DNA of 64,000 nucleotides from Candidatus Nitrosopumilus sp. (GTDB lineage: Archaea > Thermoproteota > Nitrososphaeria > Nitrososphaerales > Nitrosopumilaceae): assembly GCA_025699075.1 (NCBI GenBank), contig JAILWG010000005.1, forward strand, positions 57,819 to 121,818. The letters are read 5' to 3'. Below, one piece after another: positions 42,416-51,204 of this stretch. Made by a program: the position numbers and the translations under genes. The notes beneath the pieces were generated by a model. That model was not told the origin of the DNA. It worked only from the letters and a program-made list of their open reading frames with translations, and searched no databases. How positions within the stretch are numbered: position 1 is the first letter of the stretch; each line of letters starts with the position of its first letter.

Positions 42416-43197
42416 ACACTTTGCTTTATGACACGTATACTATTTTTTGGAGGGAGTTAAAGAGATACAAAAAATCTCGCAGTGGTGTGTTGATTAGATT
42501 AATTCAACCTGCTATTTGGATAATTGTAATTGGAAATACTTTTTCTGGAACTCAACCTCTGATTCAATCCGTTGGGTTTGAGGGGGAATATATTGAATTT
42601 ATGGCCCCCGGTGTAATCATACTGACAGCAATTTTCACTAGCATCTTTGGTGGTGTGAATACTTTGTGGGATAGAAGGTATGGCTTTATGAACAAAGCAC
42701 TGTCTTCACCAATTTCACGCTCTGCAATTGCCTTGGGAAAAATGGCTGCAATCTCTTTGATTGCTGCATTGCAAGCTAGTTTGATACTGGGAATAGCTTT
42801 GGCAATAGGTGTCAATTTCCCTAATCCTATAATGATTGCACCGATAATGGCAATCGTTATTTTATTTTCATTAGGATTTTCTGGAATATCTGTAATGATT
42901 GCAGCGACTGCCAAGTCTCAGGAAACTTTCTGGGGAATGATCAACTTTCTTGGAATGCCTCTATTCATGCTGAGTCCTGCTTTGTTTCCATTGGAGTTAT
43001 TACCTGACTGGCTTGCAGTAATTGCAAAACTAAATCCTGTAACCTATACTGTTTTGTTGGTTAGAGAATTGATGACGGGCGTTTCTGAAGGTGGCATACC
43101 GATTATTTTGAGCCTAGGAATTTTAGTGGCATTTGTTCTTGCAATGGTTGCACTTGCAAGCTATGTCTTTACGCGTGAAGTGAACAAACCATTTTGA
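42412..43197 (+). CDS. ABC-2 type permease
   Basis: 261 residues with six membrane spans; it overlaps the ATPase by 4 nt. Family marks: FWRELKRYKKSRSGVLIRLIQPAIW at the start, GGVNTLWDRRYGFMNKALSSPISR (coupling helix region), and PLFMLSPALFPLELLPDWLAVIAKLNPVTY near the end, all typical of DrrB/ABC2_membrane. It forms the channel for the exporter above. Confidence 0.92.
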   Translation: MNTLLYDTYTIFWRELKRYKKSRSGVLIRLIQPAIWIIVIGNTFSGTQPLIQSVGFEGEYIEFMAPGVIILTAIFTSIFGGVNTLWDRRYGFMNKALSSPISRSAIALGKMAAISLIAALQASLILGIALAIGVNFPNPIMIAPIMAIVILFSLGFSGISVMIAATAKSQETFWGMINFLGMPLFMLSPALFPLELLPDWLAVIAKLNPVTYTVLLVRELMTGVSEGGIPIILSLGILVAFVLAMVALASYVFTREVNKPF

Positions 43198-43268
43198 CAT
43201 AAAATTGACAATAATTACAACATTAGCTAACTTTGGTTATGTTTCTCATATTTTGTTATGATTAACTG

Positions 43269-44834
43269 TTGAAACTCTCTTTTGCAATTATCGCGATTTC
43301 TGCAATATTGTTAACTGTCTCATTTGCCCAGACCTCATTTGGATTTGGAGATTATGATTTATTACATAAATGGGGCGAATACGGTCCTACAGAACCTAGT
43401 AATTTTGCACATCCTCAGTTTGTTGCTGTGGGTGATGATGGAAGTATCTATGTTACTGATTTTGGCAACAAAAGAATACAGAAATTTTCAAGCACCGGAG
43501 AATATGTAACTCATTGGGGAAATAGCGGAAAACAACTGGGAGACATTTACAATCCTTCTGGGATTGCAGTGAATAGTGATTCTGTTTTTGTTGCAGATCG
43601 TGATCTTAATCGTATTCAAAAATTTTCCTTGGATGGAGAATTCATTCAAACTTGGGGTAAAAAAGGAACTGGCGAAGGCCAGTTTTTGTATCCTAATGGA
43701 ATTACAGTAAACGGTGATTTTCTATATGTTGTTGATACGGGTAATCAAAGAATTCAAATATTTTCTACTGATGGAGAATTTGTTTCATCGTTTGGCTCTA
43801 GCGGCTTAGGTCCTGGACAATTCCTAAATGTGGTTGGAATTGACTCTGATGAAAATGGAGATATCTATGTCACTGACAAAGGAAATAAAAAAATCGAAAA
43901 ATTTGATTCTACTGGCAATCTCTTACAATCATTCCCTTTCCATTCATCAAACTATGTTTTCTCTCCTGAAGCAATAGATGTCACTTCTTCCGGTGATGTG
44001 TTTGTTGTAAATTCTAATAATCAAAGAATCTTGTATTTATCTCAAAATTCTGATTTGCAACTTGACCTCTCTGATCAAGTTGGTCCATATCCTGATTCTT
44101 TTGAACATATTTCTGATATTGCCATTGGAGTAAATGGTGAATTGTTAGTAATAGATTCTCCAACACATTCAATACAATCCTTTGAAACAGACTTTTTTGA
44201 ACAACCTGTAGAATCATACTATGTCGCTCCTGCAGAAGTTAGACCTCCTAGTGAAGATCAAACAAAACCTGTAATTATTGCCCCTGATTCAATGGTAGTA
44301 GAGGCCGAAGATATCTTAACTTCTGTATTCTTTGGAAATGCAATTGCCACCGATGAGAGTGGGATTAAAATTATTATAAATAATGCCCCTGATGCATTCA
44401 GACCCGGCATAACCAATCTGTTATGGATTGCCTTTGATAATGCTGGACACAGTTCAACTGCAAATCAAAGAATCACCGTAAATACATGCGGACATAACTA
44501 CTCCGATTATAATTTGATAGAGGGGACTTCTGGCGATGATGTCATTTCAGGTACTGATGGTGATGACTTGATTTTTGGATTGGAAGGAAATGATCTTATT
44601 TCTGGTGGATCAGGAAATGACTGCATTTTTGGAGGCTATGGTGATGATATCATTTCTGGTGGTGATGGAGATGATGTGATAAGGGGCAACTCTGGCAATG
44701 ATGTTCTAAAGGGACAGTCTGGAATTGATATAATTTATGCCAACTCCGGTTCTGATGTAATTGATGGTGGAGAAAATTCTGATCGATGTAACTCTGATTC
44801 AGAAAAAGATCTCTTGTTAAACTGTGAACAGTAG
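43269..44834 (+). CDS. exported NHL-repeat and RTX calcium-binding protein
   Basis: 521 residues from a TTG. Signal peptide about 1-24 (LSFAIIAISAILLTVSFAQTSFG). NHL repeats form a six-bladed propeller (about 28-300), e.g. PQFVAVGDDGSIYVTDFGNKRIQKF. Then an HYR-like Ig domain (about 330-405). The end carries RTX nonapeptides (GGxGxDxUx), e.g. GLEGNDLISGGSGND, which bind calcium and fold on export. This points to an extracellular adhesin or scaffold. RTX tails are known from type I-secreted bacterial proteins; here the signal peptide implies Sec. Confidence 0.85.
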   Translation: MKLSFAIIAISAILLTVSFAQTSFGFGDYDLLHKWGEYGPTEPSNFAHPQFVAVGDDGSIYVTDFGNKRIQKFSSTGEYVTHWGNSGKQLGDIYNPSGIAVNSDSVFVADRDLNRIQKFSLDGEFIQTWGKKGTGEGQFLYPNGITVNGDFLYVVDTGNQRIQIFSTDGEFVSSFGSSGLGPGQFLNVVGIDSDENGDIYVTDKGNKKIEKFDSTGNLLQSFPFHSSNYVFSPEAIDVTSSGDVFVVNSNNQRILYLSQNSDLQLDLSDQVGPYPDSFEHISDIAIGVNGELLVIDSPTHSIQSFETDFFEQPVESYYVAPAEVRPPSEDQTKPVIIAPDSMVVEAEDILTSVFFGNAIATDESGIKIIINNAPDAFRPGITNLLWIAFDNAGHSSTANQRITVNTCGHNYSDYNLIEGTSGDDVISGTDGDDLIFGLEGNDLISGGSGNDCIFGGYGDDIISGGDGDDVIRGNSGNDVLKGQSGIDIIYANSGSDVIDGGENSDRCNSDSEKDLLLNCEQ

Positions 44835-44933
44835 ATTAATTCTATATAGAATTACTAGTACTATCTAGAAACATATTTCATAAGTGTAAAACCATGTCAC
44901 AGCTTATAGTATCAAAATTCATTTCACAATCTA

Positions 44934-46568
44934 ATGACTTACATGAACGCAAAAAACATTGCAATTTTTAGCATTGTTGGATTACTCACAATGATATCAT
45001 TTACATCTTCCAATGTATATGCTGAAGAAAATCAGGGATACAAAATGATAGGTGACATTACTCCTGTTCTCACATTCACATTTAGAGATGGGGTTGAAAC
45101 ATACAAATTCCCTGTATTTGAAATGGGTGAAAACTTTGCCGATAATTCTGGAACATCATTCTCAGTAGAGGGCACCGTAGTTAATTCTCCACTTTTGCAT
45201 AAAGCAATGGATGAAGCATACAAGTACAGATCATCTAATGATGCTTTTGACTACCACTTCAAATATTTTGATGTAAATGTGGATTTTGTAAAGGAGAATG
45301 AATCTGTAATTACTCTTGATTACAGAAATTGTCGAGTTGACAATTATCAAGTTGAAACTTTGGATTCAAATGACTATGAAAGTTATTTTGCAAAAGTTGG
45401 ATTTGCCATTGTAGATAAAATAGATTTTGTATGCAGTGGACTAAATACAAATGTTGAACAAAAAATAACTAAAAATAGTTTTACTGATTTTGGTGAATCT
45501 GGATTTGCATTTGCTAATGATGTGAAAACTTCAGTAACACTCATGTTTGAAAATGGTGCAGAAAAAATTGAATTTCCTGTATTCAACTTACTATCCGGTT
45601 ACGAGGAATCAAATGATAACGTTGTGGCTGAATTTCAAGTAGAAGGTGTTTTGAATTATTATCCGCTGTTGTACCAGGCAATTGACAAATCAAGACAAGT
45701 GTCTGGACTTTCAACTGCTTCTAACGTTGACTTTGATGCCTTAGTAGAGTTTTCAAATGGTGTATCTGTGCTAAGAGGACTTGATTTTACAAGTTGCCGT
45801 ATATCTGATGCTCAAATAACAACTAAAACAGACAAAGAAGAAGGATTCACTGGAAAAGGTGGTTTTGTTCTAGTTAATCAGTTAACTTTTACATGTTCTG
45901 GAATGAGTGGCATAAATCCAAATTTTGATGCACTAAGAGGTGATCTGCCTGTATGGAAAACCCCTTCAATCTCAAACGAATATGCAGAACCAATTCAAAA
46001 CACTGACAAAGGATTGAGTGCTATTGCAACATTTACTACAAACAAAGGTGTTGAAAAAATTGAATTTTCTATGTTCAAACAAAGTGAAGTACTTACAACA
46101 ACAGAGGATGTTTTTATCAAAGTTCCTGGAAAAAGCACATCTGACGATAACTTCTCTGGAAAATCAACATATCCAACATTAGAGTTACGTGGAATTGTTG
46201 GCAACTATCCTATGTTATACAACTTTGTAGATGAAAATCGCAAAATTCAAGGTGTTGGTGGAACTTCAAACAAAGATTTGGCTGACATTGACATTAGTAT
46301 AACTTCTGGAGATGAAGTAATCCGCAGCTTTAACTTTGTACATTGTAGAGCAATTGATTATATCGTTGAAACAGATCCAAATTCTGAAGAGAGTTATGTC
46401 AAAAATAAATTTGCACTAGAAAATATTTTTGACTTTGAATGTCAAGGATACCATCCAAACAATCCAGCATATGATGCAATGTTTACTTTAGAAAAATCAA
46501 ACACTCAAAGTAGTTCTGATCTTCGAAATACTGACCAATGGGGTCCAGGTTTTACAGTTCAGAAATAA
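44934..46568 (+). CDS. secreted protein with three homologous domains
   Basis: 544 residues. A signal peptide (about 1-31, ending NVYAEE) precedes three repeats of about 165 residues. Each begins with a strand like FRDGVETYKFPVFEM, FENGAEKIEFPVFNLL or TNKGVEKIEFSMFKQS. Each has a middle of the type NYPMLYNFVDENRK and ends with a Cys-containing 'DYRNCRVDNYQVET' and 'KIDFVCSGLN' pattern, giving two Cys per repeat that could form a disulfide. The first ATG is at 44934; another lies nine bases on. Family not recognised; likely a surface or periplasmic protein. Confidence 0.72.
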   Translation: MTYMNAKNIAIFSIVGLLTMISFTSSNVYAEENQGYKMIGDITPVLTFTFRDGVETYKFPVFEMGENFADNSGTSFSVEGTVVNSPLLHKAMDEAYKYRSSNDAFDYHFKYFDVNVDFVKENESVITLDYRNCRVDNYQVETLDSNDYESYFAKVGFAIVDKIDFVCSGLNTNVEQKITKNSFTDFGESGFAFANDVKTSVTLMFENGAEKIEFPVFNLLSGYEESNDNVVAEFQVEGVLNYYPLLYQAIDKSRQVSGLSTASNVDFDALVEFSNGVSVLRGLDFTSCRISDAQITTKTDKEEGFTGKGGFVLVNQLTFTCSGMSGINPNFDALRGDLPVWKTPSISNEYAEPIQNTDKGLSAIATFTTNKGVEKIEFSMFKQSEVLTTTEDVFIKVPGKSTSDDNFSGKSTYPTLELRGIVGNYPMLYNFVDENRKIQGVGGTSNKDLADIDISITSGDEVIRSFNFVHCRAIDYIVETDPNSEESYVKNKFALENIFDFECQGYHPNNPAYDAMFTLEKSNTQSSSDLRNTDQWGPGFTVQK

Positions 46569-46691
46569 CTTTTTTATTTTATAATTTTTATAATGCGATC
46601 AATTTAAGATCTGCTTCATGATCTTATCTCTATATAGAACAATATGTTTCATGTTCATTTACCTTATCTTCAAATCTTCATTCAATGAATC

Positions 46692-47321
46692 ATGGGACAA
46701 TGGTTATCTTGGATAAAATCCAATGAAAAAGAACTCTTAAAGATTTTAGATGATTTAGCAAAAAAAGCAGTTGAAACCTCTGAAGCCGTAGTGGTTTTAT
46801 TCGACGATCTTTCTAATGTTGAACATGCAAAAAAGATTCATGAACTTGAAACCGAAGCAGATGTTTTAACACGAGATATATTTTCTGAACTAAACAAGAC
46901 ATTCATCACTCCTCTAGATCGTGAGGATATGCAGAGAATTGCATCAAAAATTGACGATGTGATTGATTTCATGGATGGGATTGCAGCAAGGGTTTACAGC
47001 TACAAAATTACAACTCCCCCACCATATGCTGTGGAAATGGCTAACGAACTAGTAAAGGCTACAAAAGAAGTAGAGTATATGATTTCAAAATTACAGAAAA
47101 TTAACAATCCAAAAGATATGATTGAGCATTGTCGAAATACTAGTGACATTGAGCACACTGTTGATGATTTGTATAGGGAAGCAATCAAAGAACTCTTTGA
47201 GACTAATGATGCAATCAAAATCATCAAACTAAAAGATATCTATGAAACAATGGAGACTGCTTCTGACAGATGTGTTGATGTTGCGGATGTCATTGAAGAT
47301 ATCGTTTTAAAATATACATGA
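46692..47321 (+). CDS. PhoU-like protein (DUF47)
   Basis: 209 helical residues with the DUF47 pattern: EKELLKILDDLAKKAVETSEAV, HELETEADVLTRDIFSELNKTFITPLDREDMQRIASKIDDVIDFMDGIAARVYSY and ETMETASDRCVDVADVIEDIVLKY. Such proteins partner Pit phosphate transporters. The pit gene starts 10 nt downstream, so both come from one mRNA. It probably gates or regulates phosphate entry. Confidence 0.92.
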   Translation: MGQWLSWIKSNEKELLKILDDLAKKAVETSEAVVVLFDDLSNVEHAKKIHELETEADVLTRDIFSELNKTFITPLDREDMQRIASKIDDVIDFMDGIAARVYSYKITTPPPYAVEMANELVKATKEVEYMISKLQKINNPKDMIEHCRNTSDIEHTVDDLYREAIKELFETNDAIKIIKLKDIYETMETASDRCVDVADVIEDIVLKYT

Positions 47322-47330
47322 GATGATATA

Positions 47331-48317
47331 ATGTTAGAAATAGCAATAGGTGCAATTATTGTTGCATTAATCTTTGATTTTGTAAATGGATTCAATGACT
47401 CTGCAAATTCTGTTGCTACTGTAATTGGAACACGCGTCTTAAAACCCCTTCATGCGGTAGGTCTATCTGCAGCAATGAATTTCATTGGCCCCTTTGTTTT
47501 TGGTGTTGCCGTTGCAACTACAATTGCAAAAGGAATAGTCAGTCCTGATGATATTACAGTATACATGATTGTCGGTGGATTGGCAGGAGCAATTGGATGG
47601 AGTACTCTTTGTACTTATTTTGGATTACCCATTTCAAACAGTCATTCTTTGATTGGAGGAATAATGGGTGCAGGTATTGCAGGATTAGGATTTGAAAAAT
47701 TAGTTTATGGTGGATTGACCAAAGTCTTAGCAGGAATTGTAATTGCACCTGTCGGTGGAATCATCTTTGGTTTGTTGTTGACCACCTTGATAATTACAGT
47801 TTTTGCAAGTCGTAGACCTGGACCTGTAAACAAAACATTTGGTAGATTGCAAATAATTTCTTCAGCCTGGTTTGCTCTGACTCACGGGGCAAATGATGGA
47901 CAAAAAACAATGGGTATTATCGTTTTAATTCTATTTTCAGCAGGAATGATTCCTGAACTTGAGATGCCTTTTTGGGTAATTCTAGCAGCTGCTAGCGCTA
48001 TGGGTTTGGGTACTTTCTTTGGAGGATACAAAGTCATCAAGACACTTGGTGTAAAAATCACAAAACTTCGTCCATACCAAGGATTTGCAGCAGAAACTGG
48101 TGGTGGTTTAATGCTTGCAATATTTGCAGTATTTGGAATTCCTGCCAGTACTACACACGCAATCACAGGTACTATCATGGGTTCAGGTGCTGCCAGAAGA
48201 AAACGTGCAGTAAGGTGGAAAGTTAGTAGGCAAATTGTGTTTTCTTGGATTATCACTATTCCTGGTGCTGCAATAATGGGAATTGGATTTACTTTCTTAA
48301 TTGATCTGTTTGTTTGA
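47331..48317 (+). CDS. pit: inorganic phosphate transporter, PiT family
   Basis: 328 residues, ten or so spans. The two PiT signatures are present: FVNGFNDSANSVATVIGTRVL (about 18-38) and the inverted-repeat copy ALTHGANDGQKTMGI (about 182-197). Phosphate/cation symport from the medium. Preceded within 10 nt by the DUF47 gene. Low-affinity PiT type; a Pst-type ABC system is not in this window. Confidence 0.92.
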   Translation: MLEIAIGAIIVALIFDFVNGFNDSANSVATVIGTRVLKPLHAVGLSAAMNFIGPFVFGVAVATTIAKGIVSPDDITVYMIVGGLAGAIGWSTLCTYFGLPISNSHSLIGGIMGAGIAGLGFEKLVYGGLTKVLAGIVIAPVGGIIFGLLLTTLIITVFASRRPGPVNKTFGRLQIISSAWFALTHGANDGQKTMGIIVLILFSAGMIPELEMPFWVILAAASAMGLGTFFGGYKVIKTLGVKITKLRPYQGFAAETGGGLMLAIFAVFGIPASTTHAITGTIMGSGAARRKRAVRWKVSRQIVFSWIITIPGAAIMGIGFTFLIDLFV

Positions 48318-48364
48318 ATAATGCCTTAGTTTTTATTTCAGCGAAAATTTTTTGAAATATTCAA

Positions 48365-49450
48365 ATGGATATTTTACAATTAATCTCATCAAATTTACTT
48401 ACTCCGATAATTCTGTTTTTTCTCTTTGGGATTATTGCTGCTAGAATAAAATCTGATTTGAAAATTCCTGAAGCAATCTCTGAATTTTTACCAATCTATC
48501 TTCTTGCAGCAATTGGTCTTCATGGAGGAATCGAGATGAGAAATACTGGATTTGAAAACATGTTGATTCCGATGTTTGTTGCCATTGGTTTATCACTATT
48601 ATTTACATTGAATCATTATCAGATTTTACGAAGACTGGGAAAGTTCAATCTTTTTGATTCATATGCATTAGCATCAACATACGGTGCTGTAGGTGCAGTT
48701 CATTTTTCTGTGGGTTTATCCTTTTTGAAAAATCAAGGAGTTACTTCTGAAGGATACATTGCAGCAATTCTTGCAGTGTTAGAACCACTTGCTTTCATTT
48801 TAGCTATTTTTATGACCAATATGGCAGTATCAAAACAGATCAAAACAAAGAAGCAATCTTTTTCAGATGATATCTCTTCAGATATTGATGCTGGAGTAAA
48901 TCAAACCAAAACAAAAATCTCCAAAGTATTACGTGAATCTATTACTGGGAAAGCAATTGTGATTCTTCTTGGCAGTATCGTAATTGGTTACATTATTGGC
49001 GAGGATGGTTTTGAATCCATCAAAATTGTATTTGATGATATGTTTACTGGGGCAATAGTGATTTTCATGATTGAAATGGGCATAATTGCTGGCCAAAGAC
49101 TAGACGATATCAAAAAAGTAGGCCTTTTCCTTACTGCATTTGCCATACTAATACCTCTATTCAATGGAATTATCGGCGTCCTAGTTTCAACCCTATTGGG
49201 ATTAAGCATAGGTGGTGCAGTCATGTTTGGATTGCTGATGGCAAGTGCTTCATTCATTGCAGCTCCTGCAGTTTTGCGTCATGCAATTCCTCAAGCAAAA
49301 CCAAGTCTATACATAACATCTGCTTTGGGAATCACGTTCCCATTCAATATTATTGTCACATTGCCAATTTTGTTTGCAATATCCACACTTGTTCATACTG
49401 GAGAAGGAACGATAGATTTATTCAATTACATTGCTGAAGGATTCTTGTGA
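48365..49450 (+). CDS. sbtA: SbtA-type sodium-dependent bicarbonate transporter
   Basis: 361 residues with about ten spans. The family start is typical: LTPIILFFLFGIIAARIKSDLKIPEAISEFLPIYLLAAIGLHGG. Later ATYGAVGAVHFSVGLSFL and ASASFIAAPAVLRHAIPQAKPSLYITSALGITFPFNI also match SbtA (DUF897). It should import bicarbonate with Na+, useful for the bicarbonate-fixing 3-hydroxypropionate/4-hydroxybutyrate cycle of these archaea. Its stop overlaps the PII-like gene by 4 nt (GTGA). Confidence 0.88.
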   Translation: MDILQLISSNLLTPIILFFLFGIIAARIKSDLKIPEAISEFLPIYLLAAIGLHGGIEMRNTGFENMLIPMFVAIGLSLLFTLNHYQILRRLGKFNLFDSYALASTYGAVGAVHFSVGLSFLKNQGVTSEGYIAAILAVLEPLAFILAIFMTNMAVSKQIKTKKQSFSDDISSDIDAGVNQTKTKISKVLRESITGKAIVILLGSIVIGYIIGEDGFESIKIVFDDMFTGAIVIFMIEMGIIAGQRLDDIKKVGLFLTAFAILIPLFNGIIGVLVSTLLGLSIGGAVMFGLLMASASFIAAPAVLRHAIPQAKPSLYITSALGITFPFNIIVTLPILFAISTLVHTGEGTIDLFNYIAEGFL

Positions 49451-49749
49451 AACTATACAACGTTAAACTATTAACTATCACTTGTGAAATTCTAGCTCAA
49501 GAAAATATCATTGAAATTCTAAAAAAACATGAAATCTCTGGATATACAACTTACGAAGTTGATGGTAGCGGTGCACGTGGTATTCGTGGACAGGGATTCA
49601 AAAATGAAAAAAACGTCAAAGTTGAAGTGATAATGCATGAAGAAAAGTTACAAGATGTCGTAGAGGAGATATCTAGAACGCTGTTTGCTAATTTTGCTAT
49701 TGTCTTGTATGTTAGTGATATTGGTGTATTAAGACCTGAAAAATTTTAA
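49447..49749 (+). CDS. sbtB: PII-like protein, SbtB-type partner of SbtA
   Basis: 100 residues from a GTG within the sbtA stop. The PII fold is seen: KLLTITCEILAQENIIEILKKHEISGYTTYEVDGSGARG with a T-loop GSGARGIRGQGF, then VKVEVIMHEEKLQDVVEEISR. In cyanobacteria SbtB binds adenyl nucleotides and blocks SbtA. The order and overlap make the same control likely here. No Tyr51 uridylylation motif of GlnB is seen. The end shares TTAA with the convergent ArsR-type gene. Confidence 0.85.
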   Translation: MKLYNVKLLTITCEILAQENIIEILKKHEISGYTTYEVDGSGARGIRGQGFKNEKNVKVEVIMHEEKLQDVVEEISRTLFANFAIVLYVSDIGVLRPEKF

Positions 49750-50045
49750 CAACAGTTGTCTTCTGAACACAACACTGGAATCTTCTTACTTGTTTTGGTC
49801 ACAACTGAAATTAATTCAGATAATTGGTTGTTTGTTATTGTGTATATTGCCCGTTTACCCTCTTCACGTGATTTGACAATTCCACATTTTTTTAATGTCT
49901 TTAGATGATGTGATACTAGGGGTTGATCTTTTTCTAATCTTTCTACAAAATCATTTACGCAAAGCTCTTTGTTTTTTTGTAATAATTCTAAAATTTCAAA
50001 ACGTGTCTCATCGCAAATACATTTTAAGAGACTGACCCCATTCAT
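49746..50045 (-). CDS. ArsR-family regulator
   Basis: 99 residues, a single winged-helix domain: CDETRFEILELLQKNKELCVNDFVERLEKDQPLVSHHLKTLKKCGIVKSREEGKRAIYTI. Cysteines at 9, 11, about 28 and the C-terminal run CSEDNCC could sense arsenite or a metal, although the classical helix-3 pair CVCD is only CVND here. It is divergent from arsC-like and aquaporin genes by 45 nt and probably represses them. Confidence 0.85.
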   Translation of the reverse strand: MNGVSLLKCICDETRFEILELLQKNKELCVNDFVERLEKDQPLVSHHLKTLKKCGIVKSREEGKRAIYTITNNQLSELISVVTKTSKKIPVLCSEDNCC

Positions 50046-50090
50046 ATCAATTTAAATTTATATAAACTAATATTTATGTGATAATGAAGA

Positions 50091-50498
50091 ATGCCTGAAA
50101 ATATTCTGTTTGTGTGCGTAGAAAACGCTGGTAGAAGTCAAATGGCTGAGGCTTTTTTTAGAAAATTTGCTTCAAACAGATTTAATGTTTCAAGTGCTGG
50201 TACAACTCCGTCATCACAGCTAAATCCTGCAGTGATTCAAGTTATGAAAGAAATTGGCATTGACATGGAAAGCCAAAAACCAAAATTGTTGTCTGATGAT
50301 ATGATTAATGATTCTTTTAAGACTATTAACATGGGGTGCATGGACCGAGAGTCGTGTCCTTCTTTGTTTGTAAAAGATATACTGGATTGGAATATTTCTG
50401 ATCCAAAAGAAAAATCTCTTGATGAAGTTCGAGAAATTCGTGACAAAATAAAATCTGAAGTGATAAATCTTATCCAGTCTCTTGAGGAAAAAGGCTAA
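50091..50498 (+). CDS. arsenate reductase / low-molecular-weight phosphatase
   Basis: 135 residues. The phosphatase P-loop C-x5-R is at the N-terminus (LFVCVENAGRSQMAEAF) with Cys9, and the later part GMDRESCPSLF carries a Cys of the type that passes the disulfide in arsenate reductases. This fits ArsC of the thioredoxin-coupled kind. A tyrosine phosphatase is the alternative. The stop TAA overlaps the aquaporin ATG. Confidence 0.85.
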   Translation: MPENILFVCVENAGRSQMAEAFFRKFASNRFNVSSAGTTPSSQLNPAVIQVMKEIGIDMESQKPKLLSDDMINDSFKTINMGCMDRESCPSLFVKDILDWNISDPKEKSLDEVREIRDKIKSEVINLIQSLEEKG

Positions 50499-51181
50499 TG
50501 GCATATTCTAACTTGCAGATTTTTACCGTAGAACTAGTTGGAACTTTTATTCTTGTAATATTTGCAACAGGTTCTATTGTTTATGATGCTGAATTCTTTG
50601 ATGGTTCATTGGGAATTCCGTTTGCAGCAGTAGCGCCATTCATTGCATTACTAATTGGTGTCTACTCTTTTGGAAAAATATCTCTGGCTCATTTTAATCC
50701 TGCAGTAACTGTGGGTTACTACATTACAGGTCACATATCAAAAATCCAAGTTGTATATTATTTTACAGCAGAAATCATTGGTGCCCTGTTGGGATCCCTT
50801 TTTGTTTTAACATTCATTGGAGACAAAGCGAATCTTGGAGCAAATGCTCCAAACTATGATTTTTCAATATTTGTTGTTTTCCCAGTTGAAGTTTTAGCTT
50901 CTGCAATGTTGATGGGGGTTATCTTTTACGTTGTGTATACAAAAGGTCTTAGAGGATTTAGTGGTGTTGCTATTGGAGGAATTGTTGGACTGGATATATT
51001 ATTTCTAGCATTTATCTCTGGGGCATCGATGAATCCTGCTAGAGCATTAGCTCCTGCATTACTATCTGGAACATTTGAAAATTTGTGGCTCTATTGGACT
51101 GCTCCTTATGTAGGGACTATGATTGTTGCATTTCTGTTCAGAAAGAAATTCCAAGCACAAAGAGCAGCAAATTACGAATAA
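50498..51181 (+). CDS. aquaporin/aquaglyceroporin, MIP family
   Basis: 227 residues, six spans, both NPA boxes: AHFNPAVTVGYYI (about 66-78) and SGASMNPARALAPALL (about 176-191). The start shares its first base with the arsC-like stop. In some bacteria an aquaglyceroporin (AqpS) replaces an arsenite pump; the gene order arsR-like, arsC-like, aqp suggests the same route here. Water or ammonia passage is the alternative, of interest in an ammonia oxidizer. Confidence 0.88.
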   Translation: MAYSNLQIFTVELVGTFILVIFATGSIVYDAEFFDGSLGIPFAAVAPFIALLIGVYSFGKISLAHFNPAVTVGYYITGHISKIQVVYYFTAEIIGALLGSLFVLTFIGDKANLGANAPNYDFSIFVVFPVEVLASAMLMGVIFYVVYTKGLRGFSGVAIGGIVGLDILFLAFISGASMNPARALAPALLSGTFENLWLYWTAPYVGTMIVAFLFRKKFQAQRAANYE

Positions 51182-51204
51182 TAATGACCAAAAATAACCC
51201 TTGA

